Counted from the first letter of the stretch, positions 15,788 to 25,366 are shown. The stretch: 64,000 nucleotides of DNA from JAGVPT01 sp964439265 (GCA_964439265.1 CAYTOA010000022.1:1-64000), one strand, 5' to 3'. A program made the numbers and translations. The notes: a model not told the origin generated them from the sequence alone.

Positions 15788-17002
15788 ATGAACTATCTCG
15801 ACCTTGTCACTTCCGAGCTTACGCGCATCCGCGACGCGAACACTTTCAAACATGAGACTCCGCTGGAATCGGCCCAGGCGGGCATTGTCAGCGTCAAAGG
15901 GAAGCCCGTTGTCATGATGGCATCAAACAATTATCTCGGTATGTCCAATCACCCGATTGTCCGCAAGGCAGCCATCGAGGGGATCAAGAACTACGGGTAC
16001 GGCGTGGCCTCGGTCAGGTTTATCTGCGGAACGCAAACGATTCATCTCGACCTCGAAAAGAAGATTTCCAAGTTCGTCGGGGCGGAAGACACCATTCTTT
16101 TTTCCTCATGCTTTGCTGCAAACGAAGGGTTCTTCGCAAGTCTGGTGAACGAAAAACTTGGCGCAGAGAATTACAAGGATGTTATTTACACCGACAAATT
16201 GAATCACGCCAGCATCATCGACGGCATGCGGCTGTGCAAGCCGGAAACCACGGATAAGAAGATATACAATCATGCCGATGCCGCCCACCTCGACCGGCTT
16301 CTTCAGGAAGACACGGACAAAGGGTACCGGCTCCGTATTGTTGCGACCGACGGCGTTTTCAGCATGGAGGGAGATCTTGCGCCGCTCGATGCGCTTGTCG
16401 AGGTCGCGCATAAACACGGCGCGATCATTTTTGTTGACGACTCGCACGCCATCGGCGTGTGCGGAAAAACAGGAAGAGGTACGCCAGAACACTTTGGCGT
16501 GCTCGGAAAGGTCGATGTTCTCTCTGGAACGCTTGGAAAAGCGATCGGCGGTGCAGCAGGCGGTTATGTGAGCGGAAAGAAAGACCTCATCGCCTACCTC
16601 AGGCAAAAGTCTCGTCCGTACACCTTCTCGAATTCGCTTCCTCCGGCTATCGTATGCGCGTGCCTGGCATCGTTCGACCTCCTGACAAAAGACAAATCCA
16701 TAGTCCGACGGCTTCATGAAAATACTGCGTATTTCAGGAAAGAGATCAAAGCCCTCGGCTTCACGATCATCGACGGAGATCATCCGATCGTGCCGGTCAT
16801 GCTCGGCGATGCTTCCCTCGCGCAGGAGATGAGCGCCGCGATGCTGAAAGCCGGCGTGTACATCAAAGGGTTGTGGTTCCCGGTCGTCCCCAAGGGAGAA
16901 GCCAGGCTGCGCGCGCAGGTTTCGGCCGCACTTGCAAAAAAGGATATTGACCGGGCGCTCGATGCATTTAAATCAGTCGGGAAAAAGCTGAAAGTGATCT
17001 AG
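15788..17002 (+). CDS. kbl: Glycine C-acetyltransferase (2-amino-3-ketobutyrate CoA ligase)
   Basis: A 404-residue PLP-dependent alpha-oxoamine synthase. It cleaves 2-amino-3-ketobutyrate with CoA to glycine and acetyl-CoA, the second step of threonine breakdown begun by the dehydrogenase upstream. Typical motifs are SNNYLGMSNHP, the FVDDSHAIGV segment with the cofactor-contacting Asp, and the Schiff-base lysine K251 in SGTLGKAIGG. The length is normal for the family (about 398). It is separated from tdh by 145 bases that hold a palindromic repeat, so co-transcription is plausible but not certain. Other family members (KAS/BioF/SPT-like) are less likely given the neighbour. Confidence 0.92.
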   Translation: MNYLDLVTSELTRIRDANTFKHETPLESAQAGIVSVKGKPVVMMASNNYLGMSNHPIVRKAAIEGIKNYGYGVASVRFICGTQTIHLDLEKKISKFVGAEDTILFSSCFAANEGFFASLVNEKLGAENYKDVIYTDKLNHASIIDGMRLCKPETTDKKIYNHADAAHLDRLLQEDTDKGYRLRIVATDGVFSMEGDLAPLDALVEVAHKHGAIIFVDDSHAIGVCGKTGRGTPEHFGVLGKVDVLSGTLGKAIGGAAGGYVSGKKDLIAYLRQKSRPYTFSNSLPPAIVCACLASFDLLTKDKSIVRRLHENTAYFRKEIKALGFTIIDGDHPIVPVMLGDASLAQEMSAAMLKAGVYIKGLWFPVVPKGEARLRAQVSAALAKKDIDRALDAFKSVGKKLKVI

Positions 17003-17061
17003 GTTATTGCTATTGCGCTAATCAGTGAACGGTCCATTCGAATCCTCTTTATATTCACCCA

Positions 17062-18237
17062 ATGCCGCTGCCGGATTCTCAGACACCTGCTCAACCGCCG
17101 CCGAAGCAGCGTTACGTTTACATCGACCTGCTTCGCGGGTGGGCCGTATTGGTGATGATCGAAACGCATGTCACGAATACGTTCATGGTACCTGCATTCC
17201 GGCTCAAGCCGTGGTTCGAAGTGGTGAATTTTGTGAACGGGATCGTTGCGCCGTCGTTCCTGTTCGTTGCCGGATATTCGTTTGCGATCGTGGGGCAGCG
17301 AAAATGGAACGATTATCTCTCATTGAACGGCGTATTCTGGAAACAAATTGGACGCATCCTTCAGATCTGGGCAGTTGGCTATGCTCTTCATCTTCCTTTT
17401 TTTTCATTCAACAAGCTTGCCTATCTTATCGGTTGGGATGAGTGGACTTCTTTCTGGCCAGTCGACGTTCTTCAATGCATTGCATTCTCGCTTCTTCTGA
17501 TCCTTATATTTGTTCTGATAACGAGAAACCACCGCATTTTTCTGGCCGCGGTCTTTACGGCAGGCTGTGCCGTCGCGTTTGCCAGTCCGTTCATGTCGGC
17601 GATGAACGTTGATGGCATCCTGTCCCTTCCGTTTTCAAGCTATATCAATTCACTGCACGGTTCTCTTTTTCCTCTTTTTCCGTGGATGGGTTTCGTTTTG
17701 TTTGGGGGCGCGGCAGGGGAGCTGTTTGCATTGTTCAAAGCACAAATACCCGCACGGAAGTTCTTTATTGGAACGCTTGCTGCCGGAGTCGTCCTCATTG
17801 TTTTTTCGATTATCGCGAACCTGCAGCCGATAAAAATTTTTCCGACGCATGATTTCTGGAGTGCCAGCCCGGAATTCTTTTTTGTCCGGCTTGGCGTAGT
17901 GTTGATCATTCTCGCATCGCTCTGGTTGTGGGAACAGTCGGCACATTCGGGAAAGTCCATCGTCAGCCTTCTCGGGTCGGAATCGCTTGTGACATACACG
18001 GGGCATTTGCTGGTCATCTACGGTTTGTTCATCAGAGGAGACAGCCTTGCGATCATCATCGGGGCGACGCGATCAGTTCCGGAAGTTGCCGCGATGGCGC
18101 TCATACTTATCGGGGCGATGGCTGGAACTGCGTATGTCTGGAATTCATTGAAGAAAAAGAGTATGTTATACGCGCGTGTGCTGCAGTATTCGATCCTAAC
18201 GGTAGTTCTATTCATATTCTTCACGAAGCCGTATTAG
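17062..18237 (+). CDS. Membrane acyltransferase-like protein (HGSNAT/DUF1624 type)
   Basis: A 391-residue membrane protein with about ten hydrophobic helices after a short Pro-rich N-terminus. The opening helix motif YIDLLRGWAVLVMIETHV matches the catalytic-domain signature of the heparan-alpha-glucosaminide N-acetyltransferase family. In this family a histidine such as the one in this helix takes the acetyl group across the membrane. The second helix contains NGIVAPSFLFVAGYSF, also typical. The likely role is acylation of a periplasmic or cell-surface sugar; the substrate is not evident. It stands alone between kbl and rmuC on the same strand. Confidence 0.8.
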   Translation: MPLPDSQTPAQPPPKQRYVYIDLLRGWAVLVMIETHVTNTFMVPAFRLKPWFEVVNFVNGIVAPSFLFVAGYSFAIVGQRKWNDYLSLNGVFWKQIGRILQIWAVGYALHLPFFSFNKLAYLIGWDEWTSFWPVDVLQCIAFSLLLILIFVLITRNHRIFLAAVFTAGCAVAFASPFMSAMNVDGILSLPFSSYINSLHGSLFPLFPWMGFVLFGGAAGELFALFKAQIPARKFFIGTLAAGVVLIVFSIIANLQPIKIFPTHDFWSASPEFFFVRLGVVLIILASLWLWEQSAHSGKSIVSLLGSESLVTYTGHLLVIYGLFIRGDSLAIIIGATRSVPEVAAMALILIGAMAGTAYVWNSLKKKSMLYARVLQYSILTVVLFIFFTKPY

Positions 18238-18239
18238 TC

Positions 18240-18274
18240 AATGAACAATGAGGAATGAACAATCAACAATGTTG
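18240..18274. repeat. Heptanucleotide tandem repeat array
   Basis: Five 7-base units follow directly after the preceding stop codon: AATGAAC, AATGAGG, AATGAAC, AATCAAC, AATGTTG. The period is the same as in the array at the left edge of the window, but the heptamer is different. It ends about 20 bases before the RmuC start and could affect spacing of that gene's leader. Confidence 0.85.
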
Positions 18275-18293
18275 AGAGATTGAGACTGAAGTT

Positions 18294-19433
18294 ATGGAAA
18301 TTGTAACGCTTGTTTTGGTTGTAGTCCTTGGGGTGTTGGTAGCGGTATTCCTTTTCAAGAAACAGAAAGAGCAGCCCGCTGCAAACGAGCAATCGGCTGC
18401 GCTAATGCAGCAGCAGATCGAGTCGCTGCGAGGCGAAGTTTCGCAGAGCCTGAAAACCGCCACAGACACCATGTTCCAGAGCATGCGGTCGACGTCGGAG
18501 AACCTGAACCAACAAATCACGCTTGTCACTCAGTCCATTCAGAAGACGACGGACCAAGTCAATCAGCAGCTATCGGCGCAAACGAGCACGATCGGGACAC
18601 GGCTCGACACCGCGGCAAAAGTGATCGGCGATCTTCAGAAGAGTCAGGGCCAGCTGCTGCAGGCAACGGAAGAGATGAAGCAGCTCGGCGTCAGCGTTGC
18701 CCAGCTTGAAGGGCTTCTCAAAGCGCCGAAGCTTCGCGGCGGGCTTGGGGAATCGATGCTCGAAGATCTGCTGAAGCAGGTGATCCCCGCATCGTCGTAC
18801 GCGACCCAGTACCGCTTTCGGAACGGCAATACCGTCGATGCGATCATCAAGACCGCGAACGGCATCATTCCGATCGATTCGAAATTTCCTCTGGAGAATT
18901 TCCGGAAGATGGCAGAATCGTCGAGCGAGGCCGAAAAGAAATCCGCTTATAAACTATTTGTGAGCGATGTAAAGAAACATATCGACGCGATCGCGCAGAA
19001 ATACATCGCTCCGGATGAAGGGACGTTCGATTTTGCATTGATGTACATCCCGGCGGAAAATATTTACTACGAGACGATCATCAAAAATGATGACTACGAC
19101 GACGATACGAATATCTACAACTACGGGGTTCATCACAAAGTGTTTTCCGTTTCACCGAACACATTCTACGCACAGCTTCATGTGCTTGCGCTCGGGTTCA
19201 AGGGGATGGAGGTAGAGAAAAGCGCGAAGGAAATTATTCAAAATCTTGCCCGGCTTCAGGGAGATTTGCAGCGATTTGCCGACGAATTTGAAACGGTCGG
19301 GAAACATCTTACCAACGCGAAGAACAAGTACGACGAAGCGGCGCGCAGGCTCGATACGTTCGAGGAAAAGCTGAAAAACTCCTCGACCGGCGCACTTCCG
19401 GCGCCTCCCGTTCAGGGTGAACTGCTGTCATAA
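18294..19433 (+). CDS. rmuC: DNA recombination protein RmuC
   Basis: A 379-residue RmuC-family protein. An N-terminal membrane helix (residues 3-22) is followed by a Gln/Thr/Ser-rich coiled coil to about residue 140. The conserved nuclease-like RmuC domain contains the LRGGLGE and IDSKFPLENF motifs. RmuC limits inversions and rearrangements between short repeats in E. coli and has a PD-(D/E)XK-like fold; the conserved Asp/Lys in PIDSKF fits this. It ends 13 bases before the stop of the convergent YciI-like gene, with no hairpin seen between. Its presence is notable only in that the window is rich in inverted repeats. Confidence 0.93.
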   Translation: MEIVTLVLVVVLGVLVAVFLFKKQKEQPAANEQSAALMQQQIESLRGEVSQSLKTATDTMFQSMRSTSENLNQQITLVTQSIQKTTDQVNQQLSAQTSTIGTRLDTAAKVIGDLQKSQGQLLQATEEMKQLGVSVAQLEGLLKAPKLRGGLGESMLEDLLKQVIPASSYATQYRFRNGNTVDAIIKTANGIIPIDSKFPLENFRKMAESSSEAEKKSAYKLFVSDVKKHIDAIAQKYIAPDEGTFDFALMYIPAENIYYETIIKNDDYDDDTNIYNYGVHHKVFSVSPNTFYAQLHVLALGFKGMEVEKSAKEIIQNLARLQGDLQRFADEFETVGKHLTNAKNKYDEAARRLDTFEEKLKNSSTGALPAPPVQGELLS

Positions 19434-19446
19434 CGTTCTCGCCGCG

Positions 19447-19725
19447 TCAAGTTCCGATGACAACCGACCACGGCCGGATTTCCCATCGAGTGACCAATCC
19501 GTTGTTGACGTAGGGATCCTTCCTGATGAATTCCTCGATCACCGCTTTGTCCTTTACCCGGAAGATAAGAAGAGCACGGTCTGCAGGGCCGCTGAAAGCT
19601 CCTGCAAGGATCAATTCTCCTCTGCTGTTTGCCTCTTTTGCGAGGCTCAGGTGTTTATCACGAAGTGCGGCTCTTCGTTCCAGGTAATCATCGACCAGAG
19701 AGTAGATGAGAGCGAAATATTCCAT
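19447..19725 (-). CDS. YciI-like protein
   Basis: A 92-residue single-domain YciI/YCII-family protein with a ferredoxin-like fold. The conserved histidine (DKHLSLA, about residue 24) and the KDPYVNNGL motif with its Asp, the supposed active-site pair, are present. The biochemical role of YciI proteins is not established. A good ribosome binding site (AAGGAAGG) lies 6 bases before the ATG. It is followed on the same strand by a small secreted-protein gene located 3' to it only through the shared minus orientation; the two are 48 bases apart. Confidence 0.88.
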   Translation of the reverse strand: MEYFALIYSLVDDYLERRAALRDKHLSLAKEANSRGELILAGAFSGPADRALLIFRVKDKAVIEEFIRKDPYVNNGLVTRWEIRPWSVVIGT

Positions 19726-19773
19726 GGGAATTCCTTCCTTTCAGTTATACAAAAATCCTCGCGCTTTAACTGT

Positions 19774-20250
19774 CTACTTGCTTAGGTCGACATCGACGAT
19801 CGGTACGTCCCAGTGACCCAGCAGGATATCAAATCGCCGCTGTTCTTCCTTCTTGTATGTCTCCCGATCGGGATACATCTCGCGGATCAGTCTTGCCTCA
19901 TCAAATCCGTCATCCGTTACCTGGATATTTTTCCATACGAGTGTCACTTTGTAGTCCCACCGGCCGTCCTCAGTTGCATGATAGCGCGGTTTCACAATTG
20001 AAATCTGGAGAATTCTCCCCATTTCCATCTCTTTCTTCATGACCGGATAATGATTCTTCTTGTATAGCTGGAGAAATTCGTCGGCAAATCCCCATTTCGC
20101 TTTGTAGTAATATTCGACGACGAAGGGCTTTGCTTTTGATTCCGTCTGTGCCGAAGCAGCCCCGAAGAACGTCATCACGAGAGCGAATCCAATAAAAAGA
20201 AATCGAAGATCTGGCATTTGACCGGCCGTATCGTGCTCAGCAATGTCCAT
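19774..20250 (-). CDS. Conserved secreted protein of unknown function
   Basis: A 158-residue protein that I do not recognise. A hydrophobic segment (FLFIGFALVMTFFGAASAQ) ending in an Ala-x-Ala-like site suggests a signal peptide, although it is preceded by about 16 residues of non-typical N-terminus. The mature part is rich in aromatic and charged residues (VEYYYKAKWGFADEFLQLYKKNHYPV), possibly a dimeric alpha-beta (ferredoxin-like) fold such as in EthD or NIPSNAP-like proteins; this is inference. The ATG at 20250 is chosen because AGGAG lies 7 bases upstream; the ATG two codons earlier is too close to that site. A later ATG at 20217 would give a cleaner signal peptide. Confidence 0.75.
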   Translation of the reverse strand: MDIAEHDTAGQMPDLRFLFIGFALVMTFFGAASAQTESKAKPFVVEYYYKAKWGFADEFLQLYKKNHYPVMKKEMEMGRILQISIVKPRYHATEDGRWDYKVTLVWKNIQVTDDGFDEARLIREMYPDRETYKKEEQRRFDILLGHWDVPIVDVDLSK

Positions 20251-20413
20251 TGTCATTCTCCTAATTATGTATACATGATTGTTGGATTGTAGTATGTCGC
20301 AAGGTATATATTTTTCTTCTCACTTTCATCATGCAATCCACTTGAATCCTTGAAACAATGGAAAAAAATGCCGATTATTTAATTATCATCTCTGTTCAAC
20401 TATTGCATTGATT

Positions 20414-20881
20414 ATGGATAAGAAGATCCTCTTTGTCTGCCTGGGTAATATCTGCCGTTCTCCTGCGGCAGAAGGCATAATGGAAAAAAAATCTATCGGC
20501 CGGCTGGTCACCGTTGATTCTGCCGGAACAGCAGGGTACCACGTCGGTGCACTCCCCGATGCGCGGATGCGCTCTCATGCGAGCAAGCGCGGGTACCCGC
20601 TGAACAGCCGGTCCAGAAAATTCAACCCCGCCGTCGATTTTGAGAAATTCGACCTCATCATCGCAATGGACAAGGAGAATCTCCGCGACCTCCATTCGAT
20701 GGACAAAGAGAAGAAATACGAGGACAAGCTTTCACTGATGACAGACTATTGCGAAAAGGTCGCCGCAGATGAGGTCCCCGATCCATACTACGAAGGTCCG
20801 GAAGGTTTTGAATATGTACTCGACATCCTCGAAGATGCATGCGATGGACTTTTGAAAAAACTTGACGATGGATCCCTTTAG
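20414..20881 (+). CDS. Low-molecular-weight protein-tyrosine-phosphatase family protein
   Basis: A 155-residue phosphatase with the complete C(X)5R loop CLGNICRS (C9 to R15) near the N-terminus and the catalytic acid Asp in the VPDPYYEG motif near residue 125. It either removes phosphate from tyrosine in proteins or, as shown for related enzymes, from ribulosamine-5-phosphate adducts. The second activity is suggested because the gene overlaps by 14 bases a fructosamine-kinase-family gene, a pairing known from other bacteria in protein deglycation. The ATG at 20414 is taken as start. Confidence 0.92.
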   Translation: MDKKILFVCLGNICRSPAAEGIMEKKSIGRLVTVDSAGTAGYHVGALPDARMRSHASKRGYPLNSRSRKFNPAVDFEKFDLIIAMDKENLRDLHSMDKEKKYEDKLSLMTDYCEKVAADEVPDPYYEGPEGFEYVLDILEDACDGLLKKLDDGSL

Positions 20882-21728
20882 TGCGCTCGTCGAACAGGCT
20901 TTGAAGAAGGGCGTAGCGTCTGTAACGCCTCTGGGAGGCGGATCGATCTCCACCGCGATGAAAGCGACCCTCAAGGATGGGGAAACGGTTTTCATCAAAA
21001 TCTCACCTCAACGGCGCGACACGTTTCTGAAAGAGGCGAACGGTCTCCGGGAATTGGCAAGGGCTGGCGCCATCAAGACCCCTGCAGTCCTACAGGCGGA
21101 CGAAAAAATTCTTGTTCTCGAATTCCTCCCTTCTTCATCCCCTTCAAATCGGAAATCATTTTTTGAAGAATTCGGCAGGCAGTGTGCAGCACTCCATCGC
21201 TGTACGTCGTCATCCTTCGGATTTTTCGAGAATAATTACATCGGCTCGACGCCTCAAGAGAATGTGCCGCAGGTTGATTCGTGGAAAGAATTCTATTTCA
21301 CGCGCCGTCTTCACTATCAATTTACTCTGGCAGAAAAGAATGGATATGCCGAACTCGAAATGCGAAATGCGTTTAATGTGCTGGGCCGCCGGATGGACGA
21401 GTTGATCCCGGAGGATGGCGAGCCGCCGTCCCTGCTCCATGGAGATCTATGGCGAGGGAATGTTCTTTGCATAGACAAGGGAAGACCGGCGGTCATCGAT
21501 CCGGCTGTGTACTACGGACATCGAGAAGCCGATCTTGCCATGACGCTTCTCTTCGGCGGTTTCGAAGAATCATTTTATTCGGCGTATGATGAAGCCTATC
21601 CGCTCAATCGGGGGTGGCGAAAAAGGATGGAACTCTACAAGCTGTACCATCTCTTTAATCATCTGAATATTTTTGGTGAAGGATATTACGGGCAGGTACT
21701 AGGGATAATGCGCGATCTCACCAGATAG
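20868..21728 (+). CDS. Fructosamine/ketosamine-3-kinase family protein
   Basis: A 286-residue kinase of the fructosamine-3-kinase/aminoglycoside phosphotransferase fold. It phosphorylates sugar adducts on protein lysines so that they fall off. Visible elements are the Gly-rich N-lobe loop (LGGGSISTAMKA), the lysine in VFIKIS, the catalytic loop HGDLWRGNVL and the metal-binding VIDPAVYYGHREADLAMT segment. Bacterial members usually prefer ribulosamines or erythrulosamines. The start at 20868 overlaps the phosphatase gene, implying coupled translation. The two form a likely protein-repair operon. Length is typical (about 290). Confidence 0.93.
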   Translation: MDPFSALVEQALKKGVASVTPLGGGSISTAMKATLKDGETVFIKISPQRRDTFLKEANGLRELARAGAIKTPAVLQADEKILVLEFLPSSSPSNRKSFFEEFGRQCAALHRCTSSSFGFFENNYIGSTPQENVPQVDSWKEFYFTRRLHYQFTLAEKNGYAELEMRNAFNVLGRRMDELIPEDGEPPSLLHGDLWRGNVLCIDKGRPAVIDPAVYYGHREADLAMTLLFGGFEESFYSAYDEAYPLNRGWRKRMELYKLYHLFNHLNIFGEGYYGQVLGIMRDLTR

Positions 21729-21776
21729 ACCGCGGAACGAGTGTTTTGTTCACCACATAGATTACAGCCGATCACG

Positions 21777-22640
21777 TCACTCAAACACTATCGTCTTCCC
21801 GCCGTAAACAAGGATGCGGTCCTGCAGATGCAGACGTACTCCGCGGGCGAGCACCAATCGCTCAAGGTCTCTTCCTTTGCGCACCAGGTCTTCCAGCGAA
21901 TCTTTGTGAGAGATGCGGATAATGTCCTGCTCGATGATAGGTCCCTCATCGAGAATCTCCGTGACATAATGGCTCGTTGCGCCGACGATCTTCACACCCC
22001 GTTCATAGGCCTGCTTGTACGGGTTCTTCCCGGCAAAAGCAGGAAGAAATGAATGGTGGATATTCAGGATCCTGTTTGGAAATTTCTGCAGAAATGCAGG
22101 CGAGAGCACCTGCATATACCGTGCGAGAATAATAGTGTCGACGTTATTGCTCTCCAGGAGCGCGAGCTCCTTTGTTTCCTGAACTCCCTTATTTTCCTGT
22201 CTGATGGGGAAAAGGTGAAATGGAAGATGATATCGTTCAGCCAAATATCCGAGGTCGGGATGGTTTGAGATGACCAGCGCAATGTCCGCATCGAATTCAC
22301 CGAGCTCGTGGCGCCAGAGTATCTCCTGCAGGCAGTGATCGTACTTTGATACGAAGATCGCCAGCCTGTGTCTGTTGCGATTCAACCGGATCGACCATTC
22401 TGCCCCGAATTCTTTTGACATCGGTAGAAACGCATCTGTCAGGCGTTCGGGACTAATGCTGAACTCTTTCATATCCCAAGCAACCCGGAGGAAGAAACGT
22501 TGCTCCTCTGCGTTCACGTGTTCGACCAGGTCGACGATGTTACCTCCGCGTTCGAAGATAAAGTTAGAGATGAGAGAGACGAGTCCCTTTCTATCGGGGC
22601 AAGTCAGGAGAAGCGTTGCGATAAGTTTTTGTTCGTGCAT
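21777..22640 (-). CDS. purU: Formyltetrahydrofolate deformylase
   Basis: A 287-residue PurU, which hydrolyses 10-formyltetrahydrofolate to formate and tetrahydrofolate. An N-terminal ACT domain (LLLTCPDRKGLVSLISNFIFE) is followed by a formyltransferase domain with NIHHSFLPAFAG and SHYVTEILDEGPIIEQD, which hold the catalytic Asn, His and Asp. Length fits the family (about 280). It is convergent with the kinase gene and stands alone, with 55 bases to the stop of the ABC permease gene on the same strand. Confidence 0.95.
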   Translation of the reverse strand: MHEQKLIATLLLTCPDRKGLVSLISNFIFERGGNIVDLVEHVNAEEQRFFLRVAWDMKEFSISPERLTDAFLPMSKEFGAEWSIRLNRNRHRLAIFVSKYDHCLQEILWRHELGEFDADIALVISNHPDLGYLAERYHLPFHLFPIRQENKGVQETKELALLESNNVDTIILARYMQVLSPAFLQKFPNRILNIHHSFLPAFAGKNPYKQAYERGVKIVGATSHYVTEILDEGPIIEQDIIRISHKDSLEDLVRKGRDLERLVLARGVRLHLQDRILVYGGKTIVFE

Positions 22641-22695
22641 CCTATTGTCGAAGTTTATCGTTTTTCGTCAGTGGACATGCGGCATATGCGCGCTC

Positions 22696-24393
22696 TTATT
22701 CTACAGGGTTGAAAGATTGGTATTTCTTTGCTGCAAACAAAATCAGCAAATAGATGCAAAGTCCATTGGCTATTATAACCATCAACCCTTGAACAATCAA
22801 ATAAAAATGGAGCACATATCCAAGTCCGATTGTCAGAATGGACGGTAAGATGCCAATGGCAATGACAATAACCGTGAAAATCCCAAAAAGCATTCGCTGA
22901 AGAGTGTCGTGCTGGTCGGGGTTGAACAAAAGCACAATAAAGAGCAAGCAGCTCATCAGCATGTAAGATAATGAGATCGCGACAAATCCGAGGAGGAGGA
23001 TTCCAAACTGATGGGGGAACAGTACGATAAGGAGAAGGGTCCCGACAAGGGACGAACATGAAACGATGACTGCTATCGGCAGCAGCTCTGAAAAAACTGC
23101 GCCTTTCGAGGGAATAGGAAGGGGTTTCTGGATCTCGAATCGTTTCAGCGTTTCTGTCAGCCATCCGACACTCGTTACGACGAAAAGAAAAACGACGAAG
23201 AACTGAGCAGTCCCGCCTAAAGCAATGAAGCCGTCCTCCTGTATGCCGGGTTTCCACTCACGAAGAGCGGCGATACCGCCGTAGAATAAGGCCGAGAGAA
23301 GAATGTTCGCTTTTATGACAGACATGATAGTAGATCGACGCATCATCACCACGTTTTTCCAAAAAAGAGCCATCGCGCCGGTTGGGGCCCACGTATTCAA
23401 CCACCCTGATTGCGTTACGCCGATCGTGTTCATCCCCTCCTTGCGTCCCATCCATGCTTTGACGTTGAATGTTTGATTTCTGAATTGTTCTCGCCGATGC
23501 GCATTCACTTGTGCAAGATGGCTTGCGTAGTCGTACAGCGACGGCGCCAAATCCATAAGGATCCTCCGGCACAACACCAGCAAACCTCCCCAGATGAGAA
23601 TACCGAGGAGGATCGCATATGTCCAACCTGCGTAAGCCGTAAGGGCTGCAGCAGCAATCGCATGGAAAGGAATCAGCAGCATGGAAAACGGCTGTTCAGT
23701 CGATTGGTGCAGAATCTCCCCGAGAACGTCCGAGCCCGGACCCGTGCCTAAAACGGCGCGGTACAAAAGCGCGGCAATGAAGGAGGCCGGAAGTACAATG
23801 ATCAACGACCAGAGAAGCTTTCTTGACAGCCCTCGGCGGTAGACCGCCAGGCCGCACAGCACGCCTCCGATCAATAAAGCGCTGTTTGCCGTGATGAAAA
23901 GTGCAGCGAACGTCAACGGGCCTAGTACGGTTGATGCTGCCGACCCGCTCTGAGGAATAATGCTCATCAGCGAACGGCTTATGCGGGAAAAAAAATATGC
24001 GATGATGATAATGGACAGAGCGCCCGCGAGGAGGCCTCTTGTGAACAAGAGAAATTGAAAGACAAGCGTGCGACGCAGCGGTGTGGGAAAGATGTTTAGT
24101 GCATCGTGCTCTGTGAAGGCGTTCGTAGAGTCGACTGCGAAGGCGAATGAAAACAAAAGGTAGGCGGCGACCATCAGCGTGAGGATCGAACCGACGAGTG
24201 CGATAGGGGGAAGAAATGGCGCGAACGCATTCCGTCCGGGCTGTTCCCGGTATTGCATAACGAGCGGGCCACCGTACGTCGCCGCGAGCAGGGCAATAAT
24301 CGCGAGCGTTCCTGCCGCACGGGCGGGATTACTGAATGCGCGTCTAAAACTGTTCAGGAAGCGGCGGGTCATCAAGAACCAGAGGGCGCTCAC
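22696..24393 (-). CDS. ABC exporter permease
   Basis: A 565-residue membrane protein with about a dozen hydrophobic segments. Its N-terminus (ALWFLMTRRFLNSFRRAF) and spacing resemble the putative ABC-exporter permeases that carry two six-helix bundles in one chain. It overlaps the upstream ATPase gene by four bases (ATGA), so the two are translationally coupled and surely form one transporter. No substrate can be inferred; no binding-protein or membrane-fusion gene is nearby. Confidence 0.85.
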   Translation of the reverse strand: MSALWFLMTRRFLNSFRRAFSNPARAAGTLAIIALLAATYGGPLVMQYREQPGRNAFAPFLPPIALVGSILTLMVAAYLLFSFAFAVDSTNAFTEHDALNIFPTPLRRTLVFQFLLFTRGLLAGALSIIIIAYFFSRISRSLMSIIPQSGSAASTVLGPLTFAALFITANSALLIGGVLCGLAVYRRGLSRKLLWSLIIVLPASFIAALLYRAVLGTGPGSDVLGEILHQSTEQPFSMLLIPFHAIAAAALTAYAGWTYAILLGILIWGGLLVLCRRILMDLAPSLYDYASHLAQVNAHRREQFRNQTFNVKAWMGRKEGMNTIGVTQSGWLNTWAPTGAMALFWKNVVMMRRSTIMSVIKANILLSALFYGGIAALREWKPGIQEDGFIALGGTAQFFVVFLFVVTSVGWLTETLKRFEIQKPLPIPSKGAVFSELLPIAVIVSCSSLVGTLLLIVLFPHQFGILLLGFVAISLSYMLMSCLLFIVLLFNPDQHDTLQRMLFGIFTVIVIAIGILPSILTIGLGYVLHFYLIVQGLMVIIANGLCIYLLILFAAKKYQSFNPVE

Positions 24394-25115
24394 CGCTGGT
24401 CCTCCGTCATCCGTAAGAAGACTTCTTCCAGTGAATTGCCCTTCATCGTTGCCTGCTGCTGCAGTTCGCCGAGAGTTCCCTCTGAAATTTTTTTTCCCCT
24501 CTGCATAATAATAACCCGGTCGCAGAGTTTTTCAGCGGTGTCGAGCTGGTGCGTGCTGATGAGGAGTGAAGCTCCTTCTGTTCGGAGGCGATGAAGCTCC
24601 GCCTTGAGTGTGAACTGGCTTTTAGGGTCGAGACCGACCATTGGTTCGTCAAAGAGAAATATCTTTGCCCGATGCACGAACGCACAAGCGATGATCAGCT
24701 TCTGCTTCATACCTTTCGATAACGTAACGGAGAGTTCGTTTTCCTTCTCTTTAAGTTCAAACCGCGCAAGCAAGTCATCGACCGATGCTTCGTAGACGTC
24801 GAGCGTGTCATAGCACATGGCGATAAATTTGATATGTTCTCGGACCGTCAGCAAGTCATAGGGCGCTGGAGTCTCCGGCACGAAGGCCATCAACTTCTTC
24901 GCTTCGCTCTCAGTGCGCTTCAGGTCGAATCCGCCCGCGGAGATCGTGCCGTCGTCCGGTTGAAGAATTCCGCAGATGCAGCGCAGCGTCGTAGTCTTGC
25001 CTGCACCGTTCGGTCCGAGCAAGCCGACAATTTCTCCAGGCTGAAGTTCGAACGAAAGGTTGTCGACAGCTTTGAGGTCGGCATAGTATTTGGTGAGATG
25101 TGAAACGGTGAGCAT
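24390..25115 (-). CDS. ABC transporter ATP-binding protein
   Basis: A 241-residue ABC ATPase with Walker A GPNGAGKTT (about residue 35), the signature segment LSKGMKQK, Walker B IFLFDEPMVGLDP and the switch histidine in LLISTHQLD. It powers the exporter encoded by the overlapping downstream permease gene. The arrangement resembles CcmA/NatA-like export ATPases. The 251 bases upstream to the next gene contain nothing recognisable. Confidence 0.95.
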   Translation of the reverse strand: MLTVSHLTKYYADLKAVDNLSFELQPGEIVGLLGPNGAGKTTTLRCICGILQPDDGTISAGGFDLKRTESEAKKLMAFVPETPAPYDLLTVREHIKFIAMCYDTLDVYEASVDDLLARFELKEKENELSVTLSKGMKQKLIIACAFVHRAKIFLFDEPMVGLDPKSQFTLKAELHRLRTEGASLLISTHQLDTAEKLCDRVIIMQRGKKISEGTLGELQQQATMKGNSLEEVFLRMTEDQR

Positions 25116-25366
25116 ATTGATCCCGCGTCAGATGTTTTCCGCAGTGGTAGCGAGCATAAAATCAGGAAACTGTTTGTCAGGATGCGATGTGACAAGGAGT
25201 GACCCGGCAGAAACTGTTACGATGGCGAGGGCGACTCACATCTTTTTTCCATTTTGCCAATATACGCACGGCTTAGGCGAGATGCAAAAAATGGGAAGCC
25301 CTCGTTTGAATTGAAAACAGGCAGGTGGAAAGCTACGGCTCGGATATTTGCAGAAGAGCTGCCGGC

